A stretch of DNA of 64,000 bases from Carboxylicivirga linearis. Lineage in GTDB: Bacteria; Bacteroidota; Bacteroidia; Bacteroidales; Marinilabiliaceae. Within the stretch, counting starts at the first letter, position 1; each line of letters begins with the position of its first letter. Position numbers and translations under genes: made by a program. This document shows, piece by piece, positions 45,501 to 60,500 of this stretch. The stretch spans positions 124,001-188,000 of the forward strand of contig NZ_JAGUCO010000003.1 in assembly GCF_018271995.1 (NCBI RefSeq). The letters are read 5' to 3'. The notes under the pieces were generated by a model. That model ran no database searches and had not been told where the DNA came from. It saw only the letters and a program-made list of their open reading frames with translations.

Positions 45501-48500
45501 TATATTAAATCTACCTGGCGACTACTGTGAAGATCAGGGAGTGGTTACATTAGTTGGTAGTCCAACTAATGCAGGTGGTGCATGGTCCGGTTTAGGCTTA
45601 GGAACTTTTTTGATTGATAATAATAACGGAACAGCTGATTTTGATCCAGGTGCAGTGAGTACACCGGGTGCTACTTATAATATTACCTATACTTATACCG
45701 ATGGTAACGGTTGTGTAAATTCAATAACAGAAGGAGCCACTGTTCATGCCAATGCAATTGATGCTACAACTCTATTAATAGTAAAAGAAAGTGATGGTAG
45801 TACTCCGGATACTGATTATTGTGAAGATTCTCCAGATGTTCTTTTAAGAGCTAGGTATAACGGAGCTGATATTACAACCAACGATGCCGTATTCGGCGGC
45901 CCGGGTGTAACAGATCATGGTGATGGTACAGCTACATTTTCACCTGCCGCAGCAGGATTGGGGACACATACAATTACTCTTAATTATATTGATGCAACAA
46001 CAAATTGTAGCGGTAACACTGGAATAACTGTTGATGTGGGTGTTCCATTAAATCTCGTAAACCCAATTGCTCCATCATATTGTAGTGCAGATAATACTGC
46101 TATTCGTTTACGAGGACAAATTGATGGTGTAGATCCTGCACCAGGAACCACTAATTTTGATATTTGTGATGATACAGGAACGCCTATAGCAGGTTATATA
46201 GGAATTCCTAATGACACATATGATTTTATACCGGCAACTTTCTTCGCTGCAAATGGAGCCGATGATTATGAGATACATTATAATTATAATTCAGGATCTT
46301 GTACTAACACGCTGGTAAGCAGTTTTAGTCTGTATGAATCTGTTGATCCATCTTTTACGATTGACGGTGGTTCGGGGCAGACAACATTTTGTTATGAACA
46401 AGGTGAAGTGGCTATAGAAGGGGTTGAAAATCCATTGCCAACGGGTGCCACCAGTTGGTTTACGGGTAACGGCGTGAGTGGAATCAAATTCTTTACCAAT
46501 GATCCAAATGTGGTTTATTCTCCGGCTACCAACCCGGTTACATATACTATCAATAATAATGGATGTGTTACTACAAGTACACGCAATATCACTGTTACAA
46601 AAGTAGATGTTGCAATTGTAGATTTATTATCAGATTACTGTACTAACCAATCTACACAAATAATTAAAGCTGATGAATTGGATGTATCAGTTGTTGATGC
46701 AACTTTCACAGCTGAAAAGAATGGTAACCCATCTGCATTTTTGGTAGATAATGGCGATAATACCGCTACTATAGATCCTTCTGTTGGAGAAGGTAATTAT
46801 GTAGTAACCATGACTTATGAACAGCAAGGTGATGGTTGTATCGGAATAGTTCAACAAAACGTCACTGTACATCTGGCTCAACCGGTTACTTTTATTGGTG
46901 TAAATAATGGACAGAAGATCTGTCGTACATCAGGAGTAATTGATTTGATAGGTGATATGCCTGATATCGACGGAGATGGAAATCCGGATGGTCAGGGTAA
47001 CTTTATTGAAATAGCCGGAGTTAGTAATACCGGTAACGATACAAATGGTAATCCAATAGTTGCAGATGATGGTTACGCCATTTTAGATCCGTCTGCAATG
47101 ACACCTGGAACCTATACTATTAGGTATGAGTACCTGAGTGATCCCGGAAGTTGTTTTACTTACTATGAAAAAGAAATTGAAATTGTTGATTCTCCTTCTG
47201 CGGTTCACAATGTAACAGTGAATGGTGTAGTTGGTGGAAATTCAGCATACTGTGTTGATGACTCACCTAAAGGAGTAGCAATTGGATTAGATGGTGCTAA
47301 CACGGGAGTTACCTATGAACTATTATTTGCAGGCAGCTCATTATCTCCGACAATTACCTATGATGCAACAAGTAGTGCAGCATTTAATTTTACTGACGAC
47401 GGAACACCAACGGGTAATGAGATATTGTTCGATGAAATAGGAGTTTATACTGTTATTGCCAAAGTTGGTGATTGCGATGCAGTTATGACAGGAAATGTAA
47501 CTGTTGAACAGTATGAGTTAGTGTTACAAACCAGCAATATTACACATGTTGAGTGTAAGGGTGAATTTACGGGTAGTGTTACTTTAAGTGCAAGTGGAGG
47601 AAGTGGAAATTATGAGTATAAGTTAGGTGCAGCAGGAACTTACACTGCTACTTCAACATTCTCAGGTTTAGCCACTGGGACTTATGAGTTTTATGTAAGA
47701 GATATGTCACCAGCAGGATGTGAAATTGTTTCACCTTTGTCGGTTACCATTACTGAACCTGCAAATGATTTAGATGTTGTTGAGGACGTAAGTAAAAAAA
47801 TAAATGTTGGTTGTGCTTGTACGGCAGGTATTGATTGCGAAGGTAGTGCAACAATTATTATTACAGGTGGAACACCATTTACAGGAACCGACTTAGTAAC
47901 TTATCCAACCGGTTACAATATTAGTTGGCCGGCTTCTGCCAATAATCAAAAAACATTAACTGCTACTCAGTTGGCTGTGGGAACTTATGATGTTCATGTA
48001 GAAGATGCCGAAGGTTGTGAGTTTATTTTACCGGTTACGATTTCTTCAAATCCTGCGTTGGACATTTATGAATATGATATTGCTGCCAACCACATTAACA
48101 ATGGTTGCTTTGGTGGAACTGATGGTGCATTCACTGTTCAGGCAACAGGTGGTAGTGGCGAATATCAGTTTAGTATTAACGGAACCGATTGGTTTTTAAG
48201 TAACCATGCTACAGATGCAACATTATATGATTTCAAAGGGCTGGCTGCTGGAGATTATACAATCTATGTAAGAGATTTAAATTATCAACGTTGTAGTTTT
48301 ACAAATGCAACTCAGGTAACTATTACTCAGCCGGCCGCTGCATTAAGTTTAACCGAAACTGCCAATACTCAGGTTACCTGTAATGGAGGTGCCGATGGAT
48401 CGTTCACTGTTGAGGCAGCCGGAGGAAATGGAACTTATGAATTCTCATTGGTTAATCCGGCAGTGGATAATACTCAGTGGCAAGTACCTACAACGGCTCC

Positions 48501-51500
48501 AAATATTTTTACAGTGAGTGGAGTCGCTGCAGGCAATCATTCAGTTTGGCTGAGAGATGCTGCTTATCCTAATTGCACACAGGCTACCATTGTTGTAAGT
48601 GTTTCTGAAGCAGTAGTTTTATCATTCGATCCCCCTGTTGTTACTAATGTATCGTGTAATTCTGGCAATGATGGGCAAGTGACGCTTTCAGGAGCAGGAG
48701 GAAGTGGTAATTATGTTTACTCAATTGATGGTGGAGGAACTTGGCAGGCAAGTAATGTGTTCTCAGGCTTGAGTGCTGGAATTGCTTATTCATTCAGTAT
48801 TGCAGAGGCTTCAGATTTTACATGTAACCAGATTGATATTCTTACTGTAACTCTTTCTCAACCTAGCGACTTTGTTACAACTGAAATTGCTGTTGATCAT
48901 AAAGATGTTAGTTGCAATGGAGGTTCAGATGGTATATTCAGAGTTGCAACTTCTGGAGGTGAGGGAATTATTGAATACCGTTTATTTGATGGAACTAACT
49001 ATATTACAACTTGGGATCCAGATCCTGAATTTACAGGATTAGGTGTCGGAACTTATCAGATTTCGGTTCGTGATTTGGGAACTGCTTCAGCAGACTACTG
49101 TGAAAAGACAAATGTACTTTCTGTAGTCATCGACCAACCTGTTTCAGGATTATCTTTCACTTCTGAAGTGGTGACACCGGCAACATGTAATGGATCTGCA
49201 ACCGGAGAAATTACAATCACTGTTGCTGGAGGTACCTCACCTTATTATTACCAGTGGACCAACACCGATACAAATACTCCGGTGTCATTAGCAAATGGAG
49301 GTCAATCGGCCAACCCAACAAACTTGGTCGCTGGAAATTATGAAGTTGCTATCATTGATGACAATGGTTGTCCATTGTCTAATACCTATGTTGTAGGAGA
49401 AAATTCTGTTATTAACTTAACAATAGATAGTTACACAGATGTTACATGCTATGGTGAAGCTGATGGTACCTTAACGGTTAGTGCTACAGGTGGATCCGGT
49501 GCATATCAGTATTCTATTGATGGTGGAACTAACTGGGTTGGAGCACCTTCGGCAAGTTATACGTTTACTGGCTTAGATGTAGGTTTATATGTAGTGCAAG
49601 TAGAAGATTTAGCTGTAGGTGGATGTTATGCGATTAATACTGTTCAGCAGAGTATTGATCAACCTTCGCAATTAAATTTAACAGCCTCAGTAACCAATGT
49701 AAGTTGCAATGGATTAGGTAATGGCTCAATCACCATAGCAGCAAGTGGTCGGTCTGTTGCTACTGATTATGAATATTATATTGGAGATGGTGCTGGAAAT
49801 GGAAACTGGCAGTCATCACCTGATTTTACATTATTATCTGTAGGTGATTATTATTGTAAAGTCCGTGATGTTCTTTTACCAACTTGTGAATCAGCATTGA
49901 AAGGACCGTTTACGGTTACTTCGCCAGTTGACTTTACAACAACTGTTACTGTTGTTCCGGTTTCCTGTAATGGAGATAGTGACGGACAGTTAATCTTTGC
50001 TACTTTACCGGCAACAGATATTTATGAGTATTCAATTGATGGAGGTGCTTGGCAGACCAGTCCTGTTAAAAATTTAAGTGCAGGTGTTTACACCGTTGAT
50101 GTTAGAAATACAACAACAGGTTGTGAAAAATCTATTGCTGATCAGGTAATTACCGAACCAGCTAATGCCTTAATTGTTGATAATATTACTGTTACACATA
50201 ATGACTGTAATGGAGATACCAACGGAACTGTTGAAGTATCAGTTAGCGGAGGAACAGCTCCTTATAGTTATCAGTGGAGAAATATGTCAACCGGTATCGA
50301 TGTGCCCCCAGCTAATAATGGAGATCAAGCTAAAGCAATTGATTTGCCAGCAGGAGATTATAGAGTAACCGTTATAGATAATAATAATTGTATAGTTGTT
50401 TCGGCAAATACAACTATTAATCAACCAGATGCATTAACTACCACCTATACAGTTTCACATATTTCAGTAGTTGGTTTAATAGATGGAGAAATTGTTGTTG
50501 CAAATCCTCCTACAGGAGGAACAGCTCCTTATACAATTAGCTGGGATGATGGAGCTGCTTTTGATGATCAGTGGACGAGAAGTAATTTAGCTGCAGGTAC
50601 TTATACCTTTACAATAGTAGATGATAATGGATGTGACTATGTGCAAAGTGTTGATGTACTTTTAAATCAAGCTCTTGACTTTACTGTTATACCTAATACT
50701 ATTAACTGTTATGGCGATGAAGATGGAATACTAGCAGTTACAATCTCTGGTGGAACAGCTGACTATACAATAAATTGGTCGGGTACTTTGTATGATGGTA
50801 CAACTATTTCAGATTCCCATACAACATCATCGACTAATTACGAGATTAAACTGTTATATGCAGGTATATACACTGTTACAGTAACTGATGATAATGGCGC
50901 CACTTTATCAAAAACAAATATTGAGATTAGTCAGCCTGGTGAATTGTTAATCAATGATTTAATTAGAGATGATATTTCATGTTATGGCGCAGGGGATGGT
51001 AGAATACAGGTAGAAGTTACCGGGCATGCAGGTTCTGATAATTACCAAATCAGTTGGGAAGGACCTGGAGGTTATGCTGATGCAGGTCTGGTGAGTGCAG
51101 TTAGTGATCAGGATAATTTGGTTTTACCTGGAGACTATACTGTAAAAGTTAATTATAACTCTACTTGTTCTATATCTGAAACATATACAATAACTGAACC
51201 TACAGAAATAGAAGTAACTTATACTGAAATACAGCTTTCTGCAGCTGGTGCAGATGACGGTCAGATTCTGGTTGATGTTCCAACAGGAGGAGTTTCGCCA
51301 TATACCATAATATGGTCGGATGGAGCTGGTGCATATGACGGTATGTGGACCCGAACTGGCTTGGCTCCCGGAGATTATGACTTCATAATTACAGACGCAT
51401 CAACTTCTAATTGCTCAATTACCCAAACAGCTACCATCTTAGATAAGGATGCGCTTGATTTTACTTACACAGTTACTGACATTAATTGTTACAGTGATCA

Positions 51501-54500
51501 GGAAGGTATAATTGCTTTAGTAATTAAGGGTGGTGATGCACCATTTGATTTGCATTGGGATGCAGTATTGTATGATGGATCAACATCTTCCGATGATCAG
51601 AACGATATTACGACGAATTATGAGATAAAAGATTTATATGCTGGTACTTATCAGGTGCGAATCACCGATGATTCAGGTGCTACAATCAGTTATCCTGTAA
51701 TAGTGGCTCAACCTAATGAACTAGTTATAAGTAATGTTGTATTAGATGATATTTCTTGTGCAGGTGCAGCAGATGGTCATATTCAGATTAGCTTGAGTGG
51801 TCATGATGCTGCTGATATGCCAAACTATAATCTGGTTTGGACTGGTCCTGGAGGATTTTCTGCTTCAGGTGCAGCAAGTACAACCAGCGATCAACCTGAT
51901 TTGGTATTGCCTGGTGCTTATACTGTTACAGCCAATTATAACAGCAGTTGTTATGTAACTGAATCATATAGTATTATTGAGCCAAGTCCTATTTTGGTTA
52001 ATCATACGGTCAATCAAATCACTGTAGCAGGTGGTTCTGATGGTGAGATAATAGTTACCAATCCTCCAACAGGCGGTGTTGCACCTTATTCTATAACCTG
52101 GGATGATGATGCATCATATGATAATGTATGGACGAGAGATAATTTGGACGTAGGTACTTATACCTATACTGTTAAAGATGATATTGATTGTGAAGTATCT
52201 AACACAATTGTTATTGATGATGTTGATGCCTTGGATCTTCTATTATCAACAAGTTCAATTAATTGCTATGGAGCTGATAATGGAATTATATCAGTTATCA
52301 TATCCGGAGGAACTGCGCCATACGATATAGCATGGAGTGGAACTCAATATGATGGAACAGTGGTTAATGATAATTATACAGGACTATCATCTAATTATCA
52401 GATAGAAAACCTTTATGCTGGCGATTATACCATTACAATAACTGATGATGAAGGGGCTACGATTGATAAAACAATCACAGTAGGTCAGGCAGATGAGTTA
52501 GAAATTAATTTGGTACCTAGTGATATTAGTTGTTACGAAGCTGCTGACGGTAGGATTACTGCTAATGTTGTTCATGGTACAAATAATGTGAGCTCTTATC
52601 CAATTTATTGGACGGGGCCTGGTGGTTACGCCGTTTCCGGAACCTTAGGGACTAATTCTACAATTGATAATTTGGTTTACGAAGGAACGTATAATGTTCA
52701 GGTTACCTACAATGGATCATGTGTTGAAACAGATTCATATACCATTAAGGAACCTGAAGAGATTAGCATTTCATTAGTAAGTTCAACAGATGTTTCTTGT
52801 AATGGAGGAACTGATGGAAGTATTGCAGTTATAGCAACCGGAGGAGTTGGTTTCTCATATCAATGGTATTTATGGAACGATGCAACAAGTAGTTATGACA
52901 TTCTAGCCGGAGAAACCAATGCTTCTATTAATAATCGAGAAGCCGGTACTTACAGAGTTGAAGCTACTAATAATACTACAAGTTGTACAGCACAGTTTGA
53001 TCACGAAATAACTGAGCCTGACGTCTTAAGTCTTATTGTTACACCAACAAATATAACAACTTGTAGTGGAGATAATTCAGGAGAATTACTAATCCAGATT
53101 GCTGGCGGTACAGAACCATACAGATATAATTATGGAACAGGAAATATCTTGCTTCCTGCTGGTGTTACTACGGATACAGTGTCAGGTCTTTATGCCGGCA
53201 CGTATAATGTGAGTATTATAGACGCAAAAGGATGTACAACATCTGTTCCTAATACACCTGTTTTAGAACCAAATCCGCTATTGCTTAATGTTACAAATGA
53301 ATTTATTAGTTGTGATAGTCAGATAGCTGGTTGGCCTGATGGTGAGCTAATGGTAGATATATCAGGTGGTAATATTGTTTCAGGAGATCATAATTATTTA
53401 CTTTCTTTGGAGGCAGATAATGGTAGCGATAGAGTTGTGTTGGCTCCGAACCCTGGTGGGGCAACACATACAGAAACCTTCAGTAATTTGGCTCCAGATG
53501 CATATACCTTGTATGTATATGATCAAAACTCAGTGGATACAGACCAATGTGTTCAGGAATATAGTTTTGAATTAAAGCCAATTACCATCTCAGGCAATTC
53601 GTATAATGCCAGTTGTGAAGGAGTGGCTGATGGTAGCATTAGTAATATTAATCTCGATGGTGTATCATCCAACTATTCTTATTCATGGTCGTCACCTGAT
53701 GGAGGTATTGGACTGGATCAATCTACCTTAAATCAAGACGGACTTTCATTTGGTACCTATACTTTATCGATCACTGATTCAGTCAGAGGTACTTGTGTGG
53801 TTGAAAAAGATTTCATTATTGGTTACGAGAAAACAATAGTGGTTGACGGTACAACCTTTGATGTTAGTTGTTTTGGTGGAGCAAGCGGGGCTATCACATT
53901 GGATGTAACAAATGTAGGTGCATCTGTGACATATTTATGGACTGGGCCTGGTATCACGGCAGCCAATGAGAGTGATAAGGATCTGACAGGATTGGTGGCT
54001 GGTGATTATACTGTATTGGTTACAGATGGATCATGTACGGCAACACGTACTTTTACAGTGAAACAACCTGTATCTGCTTTAGACTTTAATTTGAGATATC
54101 TTATTACTGATTGTGATCCATATGTAAGAACCATCGAAATCTTCAATTTAACTGGAGGATCAGGTGTGCAAGACCCAGCCTATGGTGATTTCAAATACAA
54201 TGTTTCAGGACCGGGAATTGCCGCTCAGGATCCAACAGATTATCATTTGTTTACAGTCACAGTCGGTGGAACTTATATTGTAAAAGTATCAGATAAGAAT
54301 AATTGCGAAACAAGTTACAGTATTACTATTCCTGAAGAGATTGCAGTCAATCCGGTTATCACCGATGTAAAATGTAATGGAGGTAATACGGGAGCTATTT
54401 CTATTAATTTAACGGGAGGAAGTGGATCGTTTAGTTATAGCTGGACTAAAACCGGAGATGCTGCTTATTCTGCGTCTACACCAACCATTAATACGCTTAC

Positions 54501-57500
54501 TGCAGGTGAATATGTATTGGTGATTACTGATTTACTTGAAAACGATGGGGCAGCTTGCGAAAGAACGTACACCTTTGATGTGCTGCAACCATTACCTATA
54601 CAGATAGATGCAACGGATAAGGGGGATGTTACCTGTAACGGAGATGCGGATGGATATATTAATCTGGAAATTCAAGGAGGAGTAGCTCCTTATAATTATA
54701 CCTGGTCTCCATTATCACCTGGAATTGTTCAGGGCGACAAAAATCAAAGTGGATTATCAGGTGGTACTTATACTGTATTAATAAGAGATGCGAACAACTG
54801 TACTGCTACCAAAAATATTACCATTGATGAATATACAGCTGTAAGTGGAGTGATTACTCTTACCGATACGCAGTGTGACGGAACCAATGGTTCATTAGAT
54901 TTAACACCAGCCGGTGGATCAGGATCTTATACTTATTATTGGAGTACTACTGATGGAGATCCAACACAGCTCGTGCCTACAGATCAGGATCAATCTGGTC
55001 TAACAGGAGGTACTTATTATGTGGTTATTACCGATGCCGATTCAGACAGAACTTCTTGTATTGATACATTAAATGCTACTCTGACCAGTGCCATTGAAAT
55101 AGTTAATGATGTGGTTACGCCGGTATCATGCTCGGGTAATAACGATGGTAGTATTGCATTTGATGTTATAGGAGGTGATGAAAATTATACTTATGCCTGG
55201 ACTACCACTGATGGAAGTGCATCGGCACTAACGCCAGGAGCAAGAAATCAGAGTGGATTAGCACCGGGTACCTACACAGTTACTATTACTGATGGACGTA
55301 CATCTGGTGGAACAGATTGTTCTATAACAAAAGACTTTACTATTGTAGCTGCTACCGGATTAAATGTAAATGTTGCTTTAACACACATCGAATGTTTTGG
55401 AGAATCTGTAGGTGCTTTATCGGCTGTTGTTTCTGGAGGTAGCGGTAATTACAACTTCGATTGGAATAGTGGTGCTTATACCACTGCATCCATAAATAAT
55501 ATACCTGCCGGTATTTATACCTTATTAGTTACAGATAACGACCTTGGATGTACTTTCATTGGTGCTTATACCATAAATCAACCAGCAGCACCAATTAGTA
55601 TCGATGCAGTAAACATTACTGATGTGCTTTGTTATGGAGGGTTAACAGGTGAGATTGAGGTAGAGGTTTCAGGTGGTACGCCTACTTATAATTACATCTG
55701 GACAGGTCCGGGTAATCCATCCGGAAGCAATCCGAGTGGTTTGGCTGCTGGTACTTATTCTGTAACCATCCAGGATGATAATGGATGTACATTAAATTCC
55801 GGTGATATTGAAATTACTCAGCCATCTTCTCATATAACTATTACCAATCCTCAAATAACCGATGTTTCAACAGCCGGAGGTAGCGATGGACAAATTCAGG
55901 TTGATGTTAGTGGAGGGGTTGCACCTTATACTTTCCAATGGTTTGATGCTTCTAATGCATCTGCAGGAACCACAAACCCAATAGCAGGATTAAGTTCAGG
56001 AACCTACAGAGTTGTTGCAACTGATGATAATGGTTGTTCATTCGAATATACCGGAATCAGAGTTGTTCAGCCAGGTGAGAATTTGGGATTTGAGAAAACA
56101 GTATTTAATGTTAGTCCTTGTAACGGTGATACAAACGGTGAATTACATATTAACCGAGTATTTGGAGGGTATCCTATAGATGGATCTTATTATAGAATTC
56201 AGGTATCTGGTCCGGGAACTTCACAGGATGTTAATGCAACATCACTGCATTTAACCGGGTTAACCGCAGGAACTTATCGTGTTACCGTAACAGATGATGT
56301 GCCTGTTACTTATCAGGAAGATATTATCATTTCAGAGAATCCTGTTTTAAGTATAAACACAACTGTAAGTACTCACATTAACTGCTATAATACGTCAACA
56401 GGGGTGATTGATGGAACAGTTAGTGGTGGTCAAGCTAGTTCAACTGGAGAGTATTTCGTTGAGATAATTAGTGATAAAGGATATTACGATTCGCAAAATG
56501 TAGCGTCTGTGCCTGGTACATTCACCTTTAATAATTTGCCTGTAGGTAATTATACCATTTTGGCATATGACTATGCCGGTAGCTATGATTCAATGTCTCC
56601 AACCAGAGGTAATTGTAGTGTGTCTGATGCCAAAGTAGTTATCCAACCCGAAGCAAATGTAGTATTAGCTTCATCAGATGGATCAACAGATATTTGTGCT
56701 GGCGAAGACTTTAATATGGTATTAACTACAAGCGGATGGAATTTTGCTGCAGATGGAAGTATTCGTGTTACTCTTTATGATGGGGATACTTATTGGGAAG
56801 AAAATGTGAATCAATCACCTTACTCCATTACGGTAACTCCAACAACCAATAGAAACTATGTAATTACAAAAGTAGCTGATCCTTCTAATTCAACTTGTTT
56901 AAAAGGAACTGGTAGTGGACAGGTGCAGTTGACAGTTAATCCATTACCAACTGCTAACATTAGTGGTCCGGATGAGATGTGTGCTGATGGTTCGGTTGAT
57001 TTGAGTGTAAACTTAACTGGCGTGGCTCCATGGAATATTACATGGGTGGATACAAACAACGGTACATCATCTACCGAAACAGTTAATTCATCACCTTATA
57101 TTTTTAATGATACTCCGGTAGCAGATGCCAGCTATAGTATATTATCGGTTTCTGATGCTAACTCCTGTTCCAATAGTGGAAATGGTCAGGTTGATGTTTC
57201 AGTCAATCCTAAACCAACAGTATTACTAAGCGGAAGCACCAATATCTGTGTTGGTAATACAGCTGTCCTAGATATTGAGTTTGGTAATTCAGCTTATCCA
57301 TATACAATAACATATACCAGAAACGGTGTTAATAACACGATGGTTGTTTCACCTAATACGGGTACTACTTATAACTGGTCAGTATCGCCTGATGAATCCA
57401 CAACTTACGAAATTACCAATGTAGTGGACGCCAATGGTTGTGTTATGGATATCACAACAACCATTTCGGCAGTTGTTACAGTAAAACAACTACCGGGACG

Positions 57501-60500
57501 TATTGATACCATTAGAAACGATGATGTGATTGGTGGTGTTTGTCAGGCTGAATCAGGTGTTATTTATACCATTGATCCGGTAACGGATGCTGACGGAGGT
57601 TATATCTGGACGGCTCCTGTCGGAAGCACCATTGTATCGGGAGATGGTACTACTTCAGTAGAGCTCAACTTTGATGCTGATTTTGCTGGAGGATATATTG
57701 AAGTATATGCAACTAACGGATGTGGCGATGGTCAACCTGCCGAATTATGGATACCTGCTAAACCGCTACCAGATACGGTGGGTAGTATTACAGGACCAAC
57801 AGAGTTCTGTCAGGGATCAACAGGTATAACCTTTAGTGTTGCTGCTGTAGCTAATGCCACTCATTATCGATGGGAACTTCCAACAGGGTTTATTATTGTA
57901 GGCGCTGATACCGCTTCAACCATTAAAGTTGATTTGGACCCAATGTTGGATGTTATTAGTGGCGAAGTAAGAGTAACACCTTACAATGCCTGCGGAGATG
58001 GACCTAATACAGCTTCATTATCTGTTGAAGTGTATCCTTTACCAATGGCTTATGCAGGATTGGATAAAGATGTTTGTGGTGATACTTATACCTTAGAGGC
58101 TACAGACCCAAATTCAATAAATCCAAATTGGTCGGGTCGATGGGAAGTAATTTCAGGACATGCTATAATTAGTAACCCAACTGCATTTAATTCAACTTTA
58201 ACTAATATTAGTAGAGGTGATGTAGTATTGCGATGGACTGTTACTAATAACAGCACCGGAGGATTAAATGACTGTGCTGTTTATGATGAAGTAACCATTA
58301 GAAATAATACACTATCAATTTCAGCTGTTGCAGATGTAAGTAATGTATGTAATGGAAGTACCACTCTAAGTGGAACCTATATTGCCGGAATTGAAGGGCG
58401 TTGGGAAGCGATTTATCCTGTTGGATCAACAGCTTCATTCGCACCTGCTAATGCATCCACTACTGTTGTAACCAATATGGAGCCGGGATTAAACCGTTTC
58501 CGTTGGACATTAACACAAAATGGATGTGAAAGTTATGGTGAGGTTGAAGTGACAAATAACGAACCTTCAGAAGCCATTATAAATGAAGGTAACACAATTG
58601 CTGTCTGTGATAATCAAATAACTCTTACTGCCGTTTCGCCTCTTGTAGGAACTGGTAAATGGACACTAATAAGTGGTTCTGGTGTTATTGATTCGCCAGA
58701 CGCAGAAACAACTCTTATAACGGGTCTGGATTATGGAGATAATGTATTCCGTTATACTGTTGCTGTAAATGGATGTGAGAAATTTGATGAAATAACTGTT
58801 AGGAATAATACACTTCAGGTTGATGCCGGAGCAGATCAAACAGTATGTGATGGTAGTTTGGTATTAGATGCTACCGTGCCACCTGCTAATGTTACAGGCA
58901 GATGGATTATTGTAGAAGGAGCCGGATCGTTTGAAGATGCACTTTCTCCTAATACAATAGTTAGTGATTTGGAACAAGGCACAAATCGCTTAATATGGGA
59001 ATTAAATCAGTATGGATGTATTAGTACTGATGAAATAACAATAACCAATGATGCTCCAACTACTGCAACGGTAGGAAGCAATCAGGTTCTTTGTGCTTAT
59101 CAAACTCAATTAACAGGTAATGCACCTTCCATTGGAACAGGTTTCTGGTCAATTGTTACTGGTTCAGGTATTTTTGATGATCCATCAGATCCATTAACCA
59201 GTGTTACCAACTTGGGAGAAGGAGAAAATATTTTCCGATGGACCATTATGCATGAGAGCTGTTCTAGTTCAGCAGATATCATTATTGTGAATAATCATGT
59301 AGTGGTTGAAGCAGGAAAAGATACCATAGTTTGTGGTCGAATTACAAATTTAAGAGCAAACTCACCTTCATTAGGCGTTGGTGAATGGGGTGTTCTCCCT
59401 GGTGTAGGTGGAGGAACTATATTCGATAATTACGATCCAAATACACAGGTTGGTGGATTACTAAACGGACCTAATGGATTTATCTGGAGAGTTGATTATA
59501 ATGGATGTATATCGGCAGATACTGTTATTATTAATAACAATACACCATATCCCGTTAATGCCGGAACCGATCAGATAATAACGGGTGGATCAACCAACCT
59601 GAATGCAACTCCGGTAATTGCTGGAGAAGGTAAATGGTCGCTCGTTGCCGGAGGAGCAAGTATCGCAAATGATCTGGATCCATATTCTTCAGTAAGTGAT
59701 TTACGTAGAGGAGAAAACCTGTTTAGATGGACTGTTACAAATATGGGTTGTGAAGAATCAGATGAAGTAACCATTACCAATGGAGAAACTATTGATGCCA
59801 ATGCAGGTCTTGATCAGGAGGTTTGTGACGATTTTGCAGAGTTACAGGCAAACGATCCGGATGTAGGTATTGGAGAATGGTCCGTTGTAAGTGGAGCGGG
59901 GCAATTTGAGGAAATTAACAATCAAAAAACCAGGGTTACTAACCTGGGACCTGGCGAAAATGTTTTCCGCTGGACAATATACTATACAAATACAAAATCA
60001 ACAGACGAGGTAACAATAACCAATTACAAGGTTACAAAAGCCAATGCCGGACCTGATCGTGATATCTGTGCTGACGAATATCAATTAGAAGCAAATATAC
60101 CGGCAATAGGAGATGCAACATGGACTCTAATAAGTGGTAGTGGTGCTTTTGAGGATAATACTAATCCAAATACTCTTATTAGTGGATTATCTAAAGGAGC
60201 TAACGTATTGAAATATGAAATTTCTCAATATGGCTGTGCTTCTGTAGATTCTGTAGTAATTAATAATATGCTGCCAACTGTTGCTGATGCAGGTGGTGAT
60301 ACAGTATATGTATGTAGCGATTCTATTGAGCTACGACCAAATACCCCTACATTTGGAGTGGGTGAGTGGAGAGTAAAAGAAGGAGCTGCCGAAATAGATG
60401 GAAATTGGGCCAGAAAACTGGCTCCTGGTAGAAATGTTTTATCATGGGTTATTACTTCCGGTAGATGCGAAGATTCTGATGATATAGTAGTAATTAATAA

